Source: Salaquimonas pukyongi (GTDB lineage: Bacteria > Pseudomonadota > Alphaproteobacteria > Rhizobiales > Rhizobiaceae). Taken from it: DNA of 64,000 nucleotides. The notes below the pieces were generated by a model. The model was not told the origin of the DNA and made no database searches. It saw only the letters and a list, made by a program, of their open reading frames with translations. The stretch covers positions 620,001 to 684,000 of the forward strand of contig NZ_CP019044.1 of the NCBI RefSeq assembly GCF_001953055.1, in the 5' to 3' direction. Positions 1-8,130 of this stretch are shown piece by piece. How positions within the stretch are numbered: position 1 is the stretch's first letter; the number at the start of each line of letters is the position of its first letter. A program made the translations under genes and the position numbers.

Positions 1-1314
1 TTTACTGAAGAACAGCTGAAGGATGCAGCCACAGCGCATAGCGAGAAAATCCTGCGCAAATGCGTTCATTGCGGCTTCTGCACGGCAACCTGTCCCACCT
101 ATCTGACCCTTGGCGATGAACTCGACAGCCCGCGTGGCCGCATCTATCTGATCAAGGACATGCTGGAAAACGGCCGCCCGGCAGACGCGCGAACGGTAAA
201 GCACATCGATCGCTGCCTTTCCTGTCTTGCCTGCATGACGACCTGTCCTTCCGGCGTTCACTACATGCATCTGGTTGACCATGCCCGAGCCCATATCCAG
301 GAAACCTACAAGCGCCCCATGATTGATCGTCTGTACCGATGGATGCTGGCACAGGTTCTGCCCTATCCGGAGCGTTTTCGTTTTGCCTTGTCGGCGGCGC
401 GTCTTGGAAAACCGTTTGCCGGGCTGATAAAAAGCCTGCCGGGCACCAAACCCATGGCGGCGATGCTTGCGCTTGCGCCCTCTAGCCTGCCCAAGGCCGA
501 TCGCAAGTTGCAGAACTCCCGCCACGCGCCGCAAAACGGCAGCGCCCGGGGCAGGGTCGTCATGATGCAGGGATGTGCCCAGCGGATACTGGATCCTGCA
601 ATCAACCTTGCAACGATCAACCTGCTGACCCGGCTGGGTTACGAAGTGCTGACGCCGCCGGCAGAAGGATGTTGCGGCGCGCTGGTGCACCACATGGGCC
701 GCGAGGCAGAATCCCACAAGGCTGCCAAGCGCAATATCGATGCCTGGCTGGGCGAAGCCGACAAGGGTGGCCTTGATGCGATCATCATCACCACGTCAGG
801 CTGTGGCACCACCGTAAAGGACTACGCGCACATGCTGCGCGAGGATGCAGCCTATGCAGACAAGGCCGCCGAGGTTTCCGGCATGGCAAAGGACATTACA
901 GAGTTCCTTGCGGATATCGATCTGCCACAGAGCGAAGCCGGCAGGGGCATTCGCCTCGCCTATCATTCTGCCTGCTCCATGCAGCATGGCCAGAAGATCA
1001 CCACGCAACCAAAGAAACTGCTGGCCGATGCCGGGTTTACCGTTGTCGATGTTCCCGAAGGCCATTTGTGTTGCGGGTCTGCGGGAACTTACAACATTCT
1101 TCAGCCCGACATCGCTTCGCAGCTGAAGGACAGAAAGATCGCCAACATCAAACGGGTAGAGCCGGAGATCATCGCGGCCGGCAACATAGGTTGCATTACC
1201 CAGATTGCCAGCGGCACGGATATCCCTATCGTTCACACGGCCGAGCTGCTCAACTGGGCCCATGGCGGAACCATGCCGCAAGCCGTGAAGAAGCTTAGAG
1301 CGTGTCCTGGTTAG
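1..1314 (+). CDS. glcF: Glycolate oxidase iron-sulphur subunit GlcF, 5' end cut by window
   Basis: Iron-sulphur subunit of the GlcDEF glycolate oxidase, which carries electrons from glycolate oxidation to the quinone pool at the membrane. The frame is open from base 1, so only a short N-terminal piece lies outside the window. Two ferredoxin-type 4Fe-4S motifs are visible, CVHCGFCTATCP (bases 61-96) and CLSCLACMTTCP (214-249). They are followed by two cysteine-rich half-domains with GCCGALVH (about base 667) and LCCGSAG (about base 1063), the fold shared with heterodisulfide reductase subunits. The last codons and the TAG stop lie inside a dispersed repeat that begins near base 1296, so the final residues RACPG are repeat-encoded and not part of the family. 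GlcD and GlcE are expected just upstream, outside the window. Confidence 0.93.
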   Translation, partial: FTEEQLKDAATAHSEKILRKCVHCGFCTATCPTYLTLGDELDSPRGRIYLIKDMLENGRPADARTVKHIDRCLSCLACMTTCPSGVHYMHLVDHARAHIQETYKRPMIDRLYRWMLAQVLPYPERFRFALSAARLGKPFAGLIKSLPGTKPMAAMLALAPSSLPKADRKLQNSRHAPQNGSARGRVVMMQGCAQRILDPAINLATINLLTRLGYEVLTPPAEGCCGALVHHMGREAESHKAAKRNIDAWLGEADKGGLDAIIITTSGCGTTVKDYAHMLREDAAYADKAAEVSGMAKDITEFLADIDLPQSEAGRGIRLAYHSACSMQHGQKITTQPKKLLADAGFTVVDVPEGHLCCGSAGTYNILQPDIASQLKDRKIANIKRVEPEIIAAGNIGCITQIASGTDIPIVHTAELLNWAHGGTMPQAVKKLRACPG

Positions 1315-1466
1315 ATGGAATGTTTGAACGCCGGTAACCGGGCCTTCGGCAAGGCGAAAAATCCGCCGTGGTGCAGGCACTGTCAGCGTTTTGCAACGCG
1401 GTCCGAGGGCCCGGGAACCAGGTTCAGGCGATTGCAGAAAACAAAAGCTAATCAGGACATGCTCTA
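1296..1466. repeat. Dispersed repeat with 19-bp terminal inverted repeats, copy 1
   Basis: A 171-base element starts TAGAGCGTGTCCTGGTTAG. Its right end, read on the opposite strand, is TAGAGCATGTCCTGATTAG, so the ends match at 17 of 19 positions. A second copy with closely matching sequence lies at 6209-6518. Both ends carry TA, compatible with a TA target duplication as made by IS630/Tc1-type transposases, but no transposase is encoded here. It is best described as a MITE-like or rhizobial intergenic mosaic repeat. It overlaps the last six codons of glcF. Confidence 0.75.
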
Positions 1467-1474
1467 GGCGCAAT

Positions 1475-1503
1475 CAAAACCCGCCGGGATTTCTCCAGGC
1501 GGG
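1475..1503 (-). terminator. Rho-independent terminator of the L,D-transpeptidase gene at 1538-2239
   Basis: On the minus strand the arms CCCGCC and GGCGGG, extended inward by GG/CC around a short A-rich loop, are followed by TTTTG. It lies about 35 bases after the stop codon of the minus-strand gene and stops next to the edge of the repeat at 1296-1466. Confidence 0.7.
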
Positions 1504-1537
1504 CCGTTTCAAACCGATGATGACTTGCAGCCGGGTA

Positions 1538-2239
1538 TTATCCGTTGCCGAATATCGCGGCCAGCGGGTTGCGCGGCGCGCTGATATAGGGACTTGGATC
1601 CTCGCCGGGCCCGATGACGATCACTTTCGTGCCGATATCGACACGCTCATAGAGATCTTCCACATCCTTGTTCATCATGCGGATGCAGCCGGAGGAAAGG
1701 TTAAGCCCGATCGACCAGGGCTGATTGGTGCCGTGAATGCGGTAAAGTGTGTCGCGGTTACCCTTGTAAAGATACAGGGCACGGGCGCCGAGCGGGTTTT
1801 CCGGTCCCCCCTCCATGCGCGCTGGCAATTCACGGCCCTGTTCGCGTTCGCGCTGGATCATCTCCCTTGGCGGAATCCAAACCGGCCATTCGGTTTTTCT
1901 GCGAATGGCAACCTCGCCATTCCAGCCAAAGCCCTCGCGCCCCACGCCGACGCCATAACGAATGGCCTTGTTCCTGCCGGTAACGTAGTAAAGGAACTTC
2001 TCGTCGGTGTGGATGATTACCGTACCAGGCTGCTGGCTGGTTCGAACCGTTACGTTGCGGCGCTTGAACTTCGAGGGAACCTTGCGCTGGTCGAGCCGGC
2101 GCTTCACCGGTTCGCCTTCAACCCAGGTCCTCGTTGTTGAATCAAAATACCGCGCTTCAGCGTTGGTGCTGTTCAGCATACCGGTTCCAAGAACGGTTCC
2201 TACTGCCAGTGCGGTTACGAAGCTTCTCCTCGTAAGCAT
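1538..2239 (-). CDS. L,D-transpeptidase, YkuD family, Tat-like signal
   Basis: Periplasmic YkuD-domain enzyme expected to form 3-3 peptidoglycan cross-links or to attach proteins to peptidoglycan. The start MLTRRSFVTALAVG at 2239 is preferred over an upstream in-frame start at 2350 because it begins a signal sequence with a twin-arginine-like RRSF. The catalytic block near the C-terminus reads HGTNQPWSIG then SSGCIRM, with the nucleophilic Cys in SGCIRM and the conserved His in HGTN. About 233 residues, normal for a single-domain YkuD protein. A paralogue follows upstream at 2487-3287. The products share the segments YGVGVGREGF and EGGPANPLGARALYL-like stretches, so tandem duplication followed by divergence is likely. 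Confidence 0.9.
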   Translation of the reverse strand: MLTRRSFVTALAVGTVLGTGMLNSTNAEARYFDSTTRTWVEGEPVKRRLDQRKVPSKFKRRNVTVRTSQQPGTVIIHTDEKFLYYVTGRNKAIRYGVGVGREGFGWNGEVAIRRKTEWPVWIPPREMIQREREQGRELPARMEGGPENPLGARALYLYKGNRDTLYRIHGTNQPWSIGLNLSSGCIRMMNKDVEDLYERVDIGTKVIVIGPGEDPSPYISAPRNPLAAIFGNG

Positions 2240-2486
2240 CTTTATTTCCCATATGACTGTGAGTCTGCTGGTGCCTTCTGGCACGCCCCGGCGCCACCTT
2301 ACGGAAGGCCATAGGAAATTCAAGGGGTTACGCGCCGGCAAAAGCCGCAATGCACCCGTTTGTTCTCAGGAATTGTTGATGTGTTGAAAAAGCGCAACAT
2401 TGCCAACATGCCGGCAGTTAACCGTTAGGGCATTGAAAAACAGCAACAAAGGGCGCTTTTCGGGCGGATACGTGATGCAATGCAGC

Positions 2487-3287
2487 TTAGCGGACAACCA
2501 CTTTCGTGCCGACACCGACGCGTGCGTAGAGGTCTGTCACATCTTCGTTACGCATCCGGATGCAACCGGATGAAACAGCACCTCCGATGGTCCAGGGCTG
2601 ATTGGTACCGTGAATGCGGTACAGCGTGCTACCCAGATAGAGCGCCCGTGCACCGAGCGGATTGGCGGGCCCGCCCTCCATGACGACGGGCAGTTCGCGC
2701 CCTTTCTTTCTTTCACGGATGCGCATTTCCTCTGGCGGGCGCCATTGGGGCCACTCGGCCTTGCGGGTGATTTTTTCCGTACCCGTCCAGGAAAAACCTT
2801 CCCGTCCAACGCCGACGCCATAGCGCGTGGCCTGGCCGTTATCTTCCACCAGGTAGAGATAGCGCCGTGAGGTATCGATAACGATGGTTCCAGGTTTTTC
2901 GCTGCCCGAATAGGCGACACGCTGGGGCAGATATTTCGGATCCAGCCCGTCATCGGGTTTCTTCGGCAATGCCGCCATTTGAGGGGCGGCCTGCGGCTGT
3001 GATCGGGAAACCGGCTGTATAACCTGCTGGGAATCCTGCTGCATGGCGGTGCGTTTCAACCGCTTTTTCTTCCGCTGTTTGTTGAGCAGTTGCAAGGCGG
3101 CGGCATTGCGGCGCGTTACCTTGCGATACTGGTCGCGGTTGGTGAGCTGCAGTAGCCACGGTGAAGCTAGATCGCCCGAAAGCACCGTTGCCGGTGGCGG
3201 GCTGTAGCGTGACTGCGCACCGGCGGACAATGACAGGGTCAGTGAAATCACAACGCCGGCAGAAGCGGCCAGGAACATTTTGCGCAT
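2487..3287 (-). CDS. L,D-transpeptidase, YkuD family, second tandem copy
   Basis: Second secreted YkuD-domain L,D-transpeptidase, 266 residues. An N-terminal Sec signal (MRKMFLAASAGVVISLTLSL) is followed by a basic, glutamine- and alanine-rich linker of about 100 residues. The catalytic domain carries HGTNQPWTIG and SSGCIRMRN, with Cys as nucleophile. Compared with the neighbour at 1538-2239 it has a longer linker, suggesting a different reach or partner in the cell wall. The two genes run in the same direction with about 250 bases between them, enough for separate promoters. Confidence 0.9.
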   Translation of the reverse strand: MRKMFLAASAGVVISLTLSLSAGAQSRYSPPPATVLSGDLASPWLLQLTNRDQYRKVTRRNAAALQLLNKQRKKKRLKRTAMQQDSQQVIQPVSRSQPQAAPQMAALPKKPDDGLDPKYLPQRVAYSGSEKPGTIVIDTSRRYLYLVEDNGQATRYGVGVGREGFSWTGTEKITRKAEWPQWRPPEEMRIRERKKGRELPVVMEGGPANPLGARALYLGSTLYRIHGTNQPWTIGGAVSSGCIRMRNEDVTDLYARVGVGTKVVVR

Positions 3288-3486
3288 CGTTTACTCGCTA
3301 CTGGAATGCACAGAACTGGCAAAAATGGATAGCGGTAACCTCACCCCTGTCCGTCAGCCCTGTCTTTGCAGTCAATCCTGCGCTGCCATGGCAACGGAAT
3401 GGTAAAGATGAACGCGAAGGCTAAAACTGTCTCGATTCTTGGTAACCGGGAGGTTTAGCAGCACGGTTAGCAATGGGTTAATCAGC

Positions 3487-4272
3487 TCAGCGCACCCGCC
3501 GTTTGGCATCGGCCAGCACAGCCGGCAGGATATCCTGCACTGCGCCGATGGTTGCGCCATTTCGAATGCGCCGGTCATACAGCATGTTGAGAATGATCCG
3601 GTCGAAGCGGGTAAACGTGGTGTGGCGCGAACGGTCGTTGAACATGCTCTCCTTCAGGGACGGATGCTCGTTGAGCGGGCCCAGCCCCTGCAGGATCTCC
3701 TCAATCATGCAGCGCTTGAAAAGGGCTTCGCCGCCATCCGACACCACCACCGCATCTGAACGGATAATGCCACTGCGTGAAAAAACCGAGCGCACAAGAC
3801 ATTTGCCCGGCACCCGTGCCGTAGAGCGTTTGTAGACCTGTTCACGCGCCACCTTCACATAGTCTGCCTGATCGACCACATAGACGTTGAAATTGGCCAA
3901 TGCCGGGTTTCGGGTCGTTGATGTCCTCAGGCCGGAAACGGCGCCGTTGAGCGAGCGGATGAACCGCTTTACCGCCGCTGTCCGGTCACGCTTTGCCAGA
4001 TTGATGATGTTGAACCGAACCGGCCCGTTGAATTTGCGGATATAACGTGACTGAATTCCGAACGGTGCGAACTCTGCGCCAAAGACCGTCAGGTTGAAGC
4101 CGCGCAGCAGATCGTCATTGCTTGCCGCCCGCACCGGCTGGATGGTTACCAATGCCGCCGCAATGCAGGCGATTGCCGGGAGAAGGCAACGCCCGGTGAA
4201 CATACGCAAAAACGGAAATCGGCAAAACAGCATGACAGGAAACGTGTTCTTTGGCTCTGGCGGCGTGATCAT
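3487..4272 (-). CDS. Secreted DUF2927 family protein
   Basis: Exported protein of unknown function with a DUF2927 domain. After a positively charged N-terminus comes a hydrophobic signal core ending PVRA, then about 210 mature residues. The C-terminal part has the family block EEILQGLG, SMFND and RFDRIILNMLYDRR, a layout that recalls metalloprotease helices but lacks a HExxH zinc motif. Two cysteines (GKCLVRS and KRCMIEE) could form a disulphide. The start is uncertain: Met codons at 4272, 4233 and 4203 all give a usable signal peptide. It lies upstream of the two L,D-transpeptidases in the same direction, which hints at an envelope role but proves nothing. Confidence 0.75.
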   Translation of the reverse strand: MITPPEPKNTFPVMLFCRFPFLRMFTGRCLLPAIACIAAALVTIQPVRAASNDDLLRGFNLTVFGAEFAPFGIQSRYIRKFNGPVRFNIINLAKRDRTAAVKRFIRSLNGAVSGLRTSTTRNPALANFNVYVVDQADYVKVAREQVYKRSTARVPGKCLVRSVFSRSGIIRSDAVVVSDGGEALFKRCMIEEILQGLGPLNEHPSLKESMFNDRSRHTTFTRFDRIILNMLYDRRIRNGATIGAVQDILPAVLADAKRRVR

Positions 4273-4376
4273 ATCGAAACGCCGGTCGATTCAAACCGGT
4301 TTTTTATCCTGACGGAATTTGTCGCCAGCAGGTGTTACTTTCATCACAATCACTGCGATTCGAATGGAGTATTTCG

Positions 4377-5012
4377 ATGGCACCTGAAAATGGCCTGATT
4401 GAGGGCGAGGATGGCAAGTGGCGCTGTTGGTGGCACGGCAACATGGCCGATTATCTGGCCTATCACGACAATGAGTGGGGCCAACCGGTCACCGACGACA
4501 CCCGCCTGTTCGAAAAGCTCTGCCTGGAAGGGTTCCAGTCCGGCCTTTCCTGGCTCACCATTCTCAGAAAGCGCGAGAATTTCCGCAAGGCGTTCGCCGG
4601 CTTCGACATTGCCAGAGTTTCGACGTTTGGCGATGCCGACATTGAACGCCTGCTGGGCGATGCCGGTATTGTGCGCCATCGCGGCAAGATCGTCTCCACC
4701 ATCAACAATGCAAACCGCGCCCTTGAAATGCAGCAGGAGTTCGGCTCGCTCGCGGCCTATTTCTGGGCACAGGAGCCGGGGCCTGAAGATCGCCCGGCGT
4801 GCTGCGACTGGGAATCGCTGCGCCAGCTCGGCAAGACGGAAACTTCCACCCGTATTTCCAAGGACCTGAAAAAACGTGGCTGGTCCTTTGTCGGCCCGAC
4901 CACCGTTTATGCCTTCATGCAGGCGATGGGCCTCGTCAACGATCACGTGGAAGGCTGCTGCTGCCGTCAAGGCGTTGAGGAAAAGCGCAACGCACTGAAG
5001 CGGCCGGTTTAA
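4377..5012 (+). CDS. tag: DNA-3-methyladenine glycosylase I
   Basis: Removes 3-methyladenine from alkylated DNA as the first step of base-excision repair. The start at 4377 has GGAG just upstream; an in-frame Met at 4332 would add 15 residues with no family counterpart. Family features are the N-terminal Cys in RCWW, the His of YHDNEWG and the C-terminal NDHVEGC, which together bind the structural zinc of Tag enzymes. The substrate pocket region FEKLCLEGFQSGLSW is also present. About 211 residues, slightly longer than the enterobacterial form. The alkyl-transferase gene ogt lies about 440 bases downstream on the other strand, so two alkylation-repair genes are close together. Confidence 0.95.
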   Translation: MAPENGLIEGEDGKWRCWWHGNMADYLAYHDNEWGQPVTDDTRLFEKLCLEGFQSGLSWLTILRKRENFRKAFAGFDIARVSTFGDADIERLLGDAGIVRHRGKIVSTINNANRALEMQQEFGSLAAYFWAQEPGPEDRPACCDWESLRQLGKTETSTRISKDLKKRGWSFVGPTTVYAFMQAMGLVNDHVEGCCCRQGVEEKRNALKRPV

Positions 5013-5029
5013 GTGTAAACGGCAACACG

Positions 5030-5437
5030 ATGACAGAACTGTTCGAAACCCATCTGGCGCCAATCGACCCGAAGCGGCAGGCAATGCTGCGCCGGCTGCG
5101 GCAACTGGTGCTTGATACCGCCAGTAAAACGCACGGCGCTGGTGAAATCGTGGAATGCCTGAAGTGGGGCCAGCCCTCCTTCGTGACGGAAAATCCGAAA
5201 TCGGGCAGCACGATTCGCATCGATGCAGTGCGCGGCCGCCCCGATGCGGTTGCCATGTATTTTATCTGCACCAGTGGCCTGGTGGAGCGTTTCAGGGAGC
5301 AATACCCCGACAGGTTCGACTACGAGGGAAACCGTGCCCTGATCTTTAAAACGGGCGATGAACTGCCGGAAGAAGAACTTTCCCACTGCATCGCCATGGC
5401 GCTGACCCACAAGCTGCGTAACAAACAGCGGACCTGA
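5030..5437 (+). CDS. DUF1801 (YdhG-like) domain protein
   Basis: Small cytosolic protein of 135 residues with the DUF1801 fold (YdhG/iron-chaperone-frataxin-like structural superfamily). The family signature CLKWGQPSF lies near residue 42. The rest alternates strand-like segments (AVAMYFICT, RALIFKTG) with amphipathic helices. No catalytic residues are evident, and the biochemical role of the family is unsettled. It starts 17 bases after the stop of tag on the same strand and is probably co-transcribed with it. Confidence 0.8.
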   Translation: MTELFETHLAPIDPKRQAMLRRLRQLVLDTASKTHGAGEIVECLKWGQPSFVTENPKSGSTIRIDAVRGRPDAVAMYFICTSGLVERFREQYPDRFDYEGNRALIFKTGDELPEEELSHCIAMALTHKLRNKQRT

Positions 5438-5452
5438 ACCGGTAACATGCCG

Positions 5453-6004
5453 TCAGGCAGTGCCCATCAGATCCAGCAGGTCCGGTTCGATGGCGCCTTC
5501 GATCTTGAGCAATTGCCGTTTGGTTTCAACGCCGCCCGGTGCGGAAAACCCCGTCATTCTGCCATCGGCGCCCACCACCCGGTGACAGGGAACGATGATC
5601 GGGAAGGGGTTGCGCTCCAGGGATTGGCCAACCTGCTGTGACAGCGCCACATCGCCCAGGTCACGCGCCAGATCGCCATAGGTGCGGGTCTTGCCGGGGC
5701 TGATCTGCCGCGATAGCCGATAGAGTTGCCGGTCGAATTCGGCAAGTCCGCTCATGTCCAGTTCGGCTTCGTGAAGGTCTTCGCTGCGGCCATCCATCAG
5801 TGCCCGGATCGCCGCTATCACCGAAGCAACATGCGGCGGTGCTTCGCCGGCCTCTTCGGCATCAACAGCCCGGCGGCGCAGGCGCTCCCGCGTTCTGTCA
5901 TCGCTGTCTTCGGGAAAGCTGACGGCAAGAATGCCGCTTTCTCCCCAGGCAATGCCACAGCGCCCGAGGGTGGTGTTAAACAGGGTGAGATGGATATTGT
6001 TCAT
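5453..6004 (-). CDS. ogt: Methylated-DNA--protein-cysteine S-methyltransferase
   Basis: Suicide repair protein that moves the alkyl group from O6-alkylguanine to its own cysteine. The active-site motif PCHRVVG is near residue 140. The helix-turn-helix region that recognises DNA precedes it (KTRTYGDLARDLG, then SQQVGQSLERNP). At 183 residues it is the stand-alone Ogt/AGT form without an Ada-type zinc domain. It is convergent with the DUF1801 gene at 5030-5437 with 15 bases between them. Confidence 0.95.
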   Translation of the reverse strand: MNNIHLTLFNTTLGRCGIAWGESGILAVSFPEDSDDRTRERLRRRAVDAEEAGEAPPHVASVIAAIRALMDGRSEDLHEAELDMSGLAEFDRQLYRLSRQISPGKTRTYGDLARDLGDVALSQQVGQSLERNPFPIIVPCHRVVGADGRMTGFSAPGGVETKRQLLKIEGAIEPDLLDLMGTA

Positions 6005-6208
6005 GACGGCATTCTACAAGAGATGGCGGCAGCCCCGCCACCCGATTGTTGCGCTGTTCTTTGCTCTTGAGAGGGGATGCAAGCGAGGCGCAAACTCGAT
6101 GATCACTTCGGGCAAGGCGCTATCCCACTCTTCCGTCATTCCTGTGCTTGTCACCACTGCCCGGGCACACAAAGCCCTCTCCCGCTTGTTCTTCACCCGG
6201 TGATCGTC
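6005..6208. other. Intergenic stretch before repeat copy 2
   Basis: With the repeat that follows, this is part of a gap of about 560 bases between ogt and hisS. No convincing reading frame with a ribosome binding site, hairpin or promoter was recognised in these 204 bases. It should hold the ogt promoter. Confidence 0.4.
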
Positions 6209-6518
6209 TAGAGCGTGTCCTGGTTAGATGGAATCGTTTGAACGCCGGTTACCGGGTCTTCGGCAAGGCGCAAAAAGCGCAGCAGTGCAGGCACTGTCAG
6301 CGTTTTGCAACGCAGTCCGAGGGCCCGGGAACCAGGTTCAGGCGATTGCAGAACAAAAGGGTATTCCACATGGTATTGTATCACCTGTGGTGTCTTTTTC
6401 GCGCTGGCTTCGTCGAAATCCTCGCAGGATGGATAAACATCCTGCTGTGGTATTCTCCTTGCCAGGCACGAAAAATCCATCCATTCAAACTGCTTCCAGC
6501 TAATCAAGACACGCTCTA
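6209..6518. repeat. Dispersed repeat with terminal inverted repeats, copy 2, with internal extra segment
   Basis: Same element as 1296-1466 but 310 bases long. The left end TAGAGCGTGTCCTGGTTAG is identical to copy 1, and the right end read in reverse is TAGAGCGTGTCTTGATTAG. The left 150 bases match copy 1 closely. The right 18 bases match its right end. The extra length is an internal segment of about 140 bases (about 6359-6498) missing from copy 1. That segment contains a perfect hairpin, GCAGGATG and CATCCTGC around GATAAA, at about 6424-6445. Confidence 0.7.
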
Positions 6519-6564
6519 GGAAAACCCGCAAATCCCGATTGCCTGTAGTGATGGCCTTCCGAAC

Positions 6565-8127
6565 ATGTCTGAGAAAAAGAAAAAGCCGCAGAAACTGAAG
6601 GCGCGCCTGCCGCGCGGTTTCGTTGACCGTTCGCCCGCCGACATCCGCGCTACGGATGAAATGGTGGCGAAGATCCGCGAGGTTTTCGAGCGCTACGGCT
6701 TTGATCCGGTCGAAACGCCGATGTTCGAATTTACCGACTGCCTCGGAAAGTTCCTGCCTGATTCCGACCGCCCGAACGAGGGCGTCTTTTCGGTGCAGGA
6801 TGACGACGAACAGTGGATGAGCCTGCGCTATGATCTGACCGCGCCGCTGGCCCGCCATGTGGCCGAAAACATCAACGAAATACAGCTTCCCTACCGCACC
6901 TACCGCAATGGCTGGGTGTTCAGAAACGAAAAGCCGGGTCCGGGCCGTTTCCGCCAGTTCATGCAGTTCGATGCCGATAGTGTCGGCGCGCCCGGCGTCC
7001 AGGCCGATGCGGAAATGTGCATGATGATGGCCGATGTCATGGAGGCGCTCGGCATTGCGCGCGGCGACTATGTCATCCGCGTCAACAACCGCAAGGTGCT
7101 CGACGGTGTGATGGAGGCAATCGGCCTGGGCGGCGAGGAAAATGCCGAAAGGCGCCTCGGCGTCATGCGGAGCATCGACAAGCTCGACAAGTTCGGCATC
7201 GAGGGAGTGAAGCTCCTGCTCGGCCCGGGCCGCTGGGACGGTGGCAAGGAAGGCGAGGGGGATTTTACGCCGGGTGTTGGGCTCCGCTCAAATGACATAG
7301 ACTGGCTGCTGTCATTTCTCGCATCTTCCATCGATTTTGCTGTTTTGGATGATGGCAAGAGGTGCGGATATATCTATGAGGGATTCGACACAGACCGTTT
7401 CGAGGGGGACGCTGAGAATACATTTGAGCGAGGTTCAGTCGATCTTGCAAACATCAAGGCTCTCGTCGCTGCCGCTGGCTACAGCTCCGACCGCATCAAA
7501 ATCGACCCCTCCGTTGTCCGTGGCCTTGAATATTACACCGGTCCTGTTTTCGAAGCAGAACTAACCTTCCCCGTAAAAAACGAAAAAGGCCAGGAAGTGG
7601 TCTTCGGCTCGGTTGGCGGCGGCGGGCGCTATGACGGCCTCGTCAAGCGCTTTACCGGACAGGACGTGCCGGCCACCGGCTTTTCCATCGGCGTCTCGCG
7701 CCTGATGACGGCGCTGAAAAACCTCGGCAAGCTTGGCCAGGATGACGAGGTTGCCCCGGTCCTTGTGACCGTCATGGACAAGGATACCGGGGCGCTCGGC
7801 AATTACCAGAAAATGGTGCAGGACCTGCGCCAAGCGGGCATCCGCGCGGAGATGTATCAGGGCAATCCCAACAAGTTCGGCAAACAGTTGCAATATGCCG
7901 ACCGGCGCGAAATGCCCATCGCCATCATCCAGGGATCCGACGAGCGCGCGCAAGGCAAGGTCCAGATCAAGGACATGATCGAGGGCCGCAAACAGGCCGC
8001 GGCCATCGAGAGCAATGAGGAATGGCGCGAAACCCGCCCCGGCCAGTTCGAAATCGACGAGGCCGACCTTCTCGCCGAGGTCACCCGCCTGCTCGCCGAA
8101 CAGAAAGCCGAGTGGGAAGCGGGTTAA
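6565..8127 (+). CDS. hisS: Histidine--tRNA ligase, alphaproteobacterial type
   Basis: Class II aminoacyl-tRNA synthetase charging tRNA-His in the cytosol. Motif 2 reads [15 protein letters not shown], the histidine-binding segment [15 protein letters not shown] starts near residue 313, and GGGGRYDGL precedes motif 3 (GFSIGVSRL). At 520 residues it is longer than the roughly 420-residue E. coli enzyme. In motif 2 the usual ERPQ is EKPG, as in the alphaproteobacterial branch known to charge tRNA-His lacking the extra G at position -1. Residues of about 245-305 (bases about 7290-7480) use more A/T-rich codons than the rest of the gene. The gene heads hisS-hisZ-hisG; hisZ begins three bases after the stop. 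Confidence 0.95.
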   Translation: MSEKKKKPQKLKARLPRGFVDRSPADIRATDEMVAKIREVFERYGFDPVETPMFEFTDCLGKFLPDSDRPNEGVFSVQDDDEQWMSLRYDLTAPLARHVAENINEIQLPYRTYRNGWVFRNEKPGPGRFRQFMQFDADSVGAPGVQADAEMCMMMADVMEALGIARGDYVIRVNNRKVLDGVMEAIGLGGEENAERRLGVMRSIDKLDKFGIEGVKLLLGPGRWDGGKEGEGDFTPGVGLRSNDIDWLLSFLASSIDFAVLDDGKRCGYIYEGFDTDRFEGDAENTFERGSVDLANIKALVAAAGYSSDRIKIDPSVVRGLEYYTGPVFEAELTFPVKNEKGQEVVFGSVGGGGRYDGLVKRFTGQDVPATGFSIGVSRLMTALKNLGKLGQDDEVAPVLVTVMDKDTGALGNYQKMVQDLRQAGIRAEMYQGNPNKFGKQLQYADRREMPIAIIQGSDERAQGKVQIKDMIEGRKQAAAIESNEEWRETRPGQFEIDEADLLAEVTRLLAEQKAEWEAG

Positions 8128-8130
8128 TCG

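Noticed and set aside
2030-2050. GGTTCGAA-type strings here and near 37104 and 55238 as tRNA T-loops
   Set aside because: All lie inside well-supported coding genes, and no acceptor or anticodon stems fit around them.
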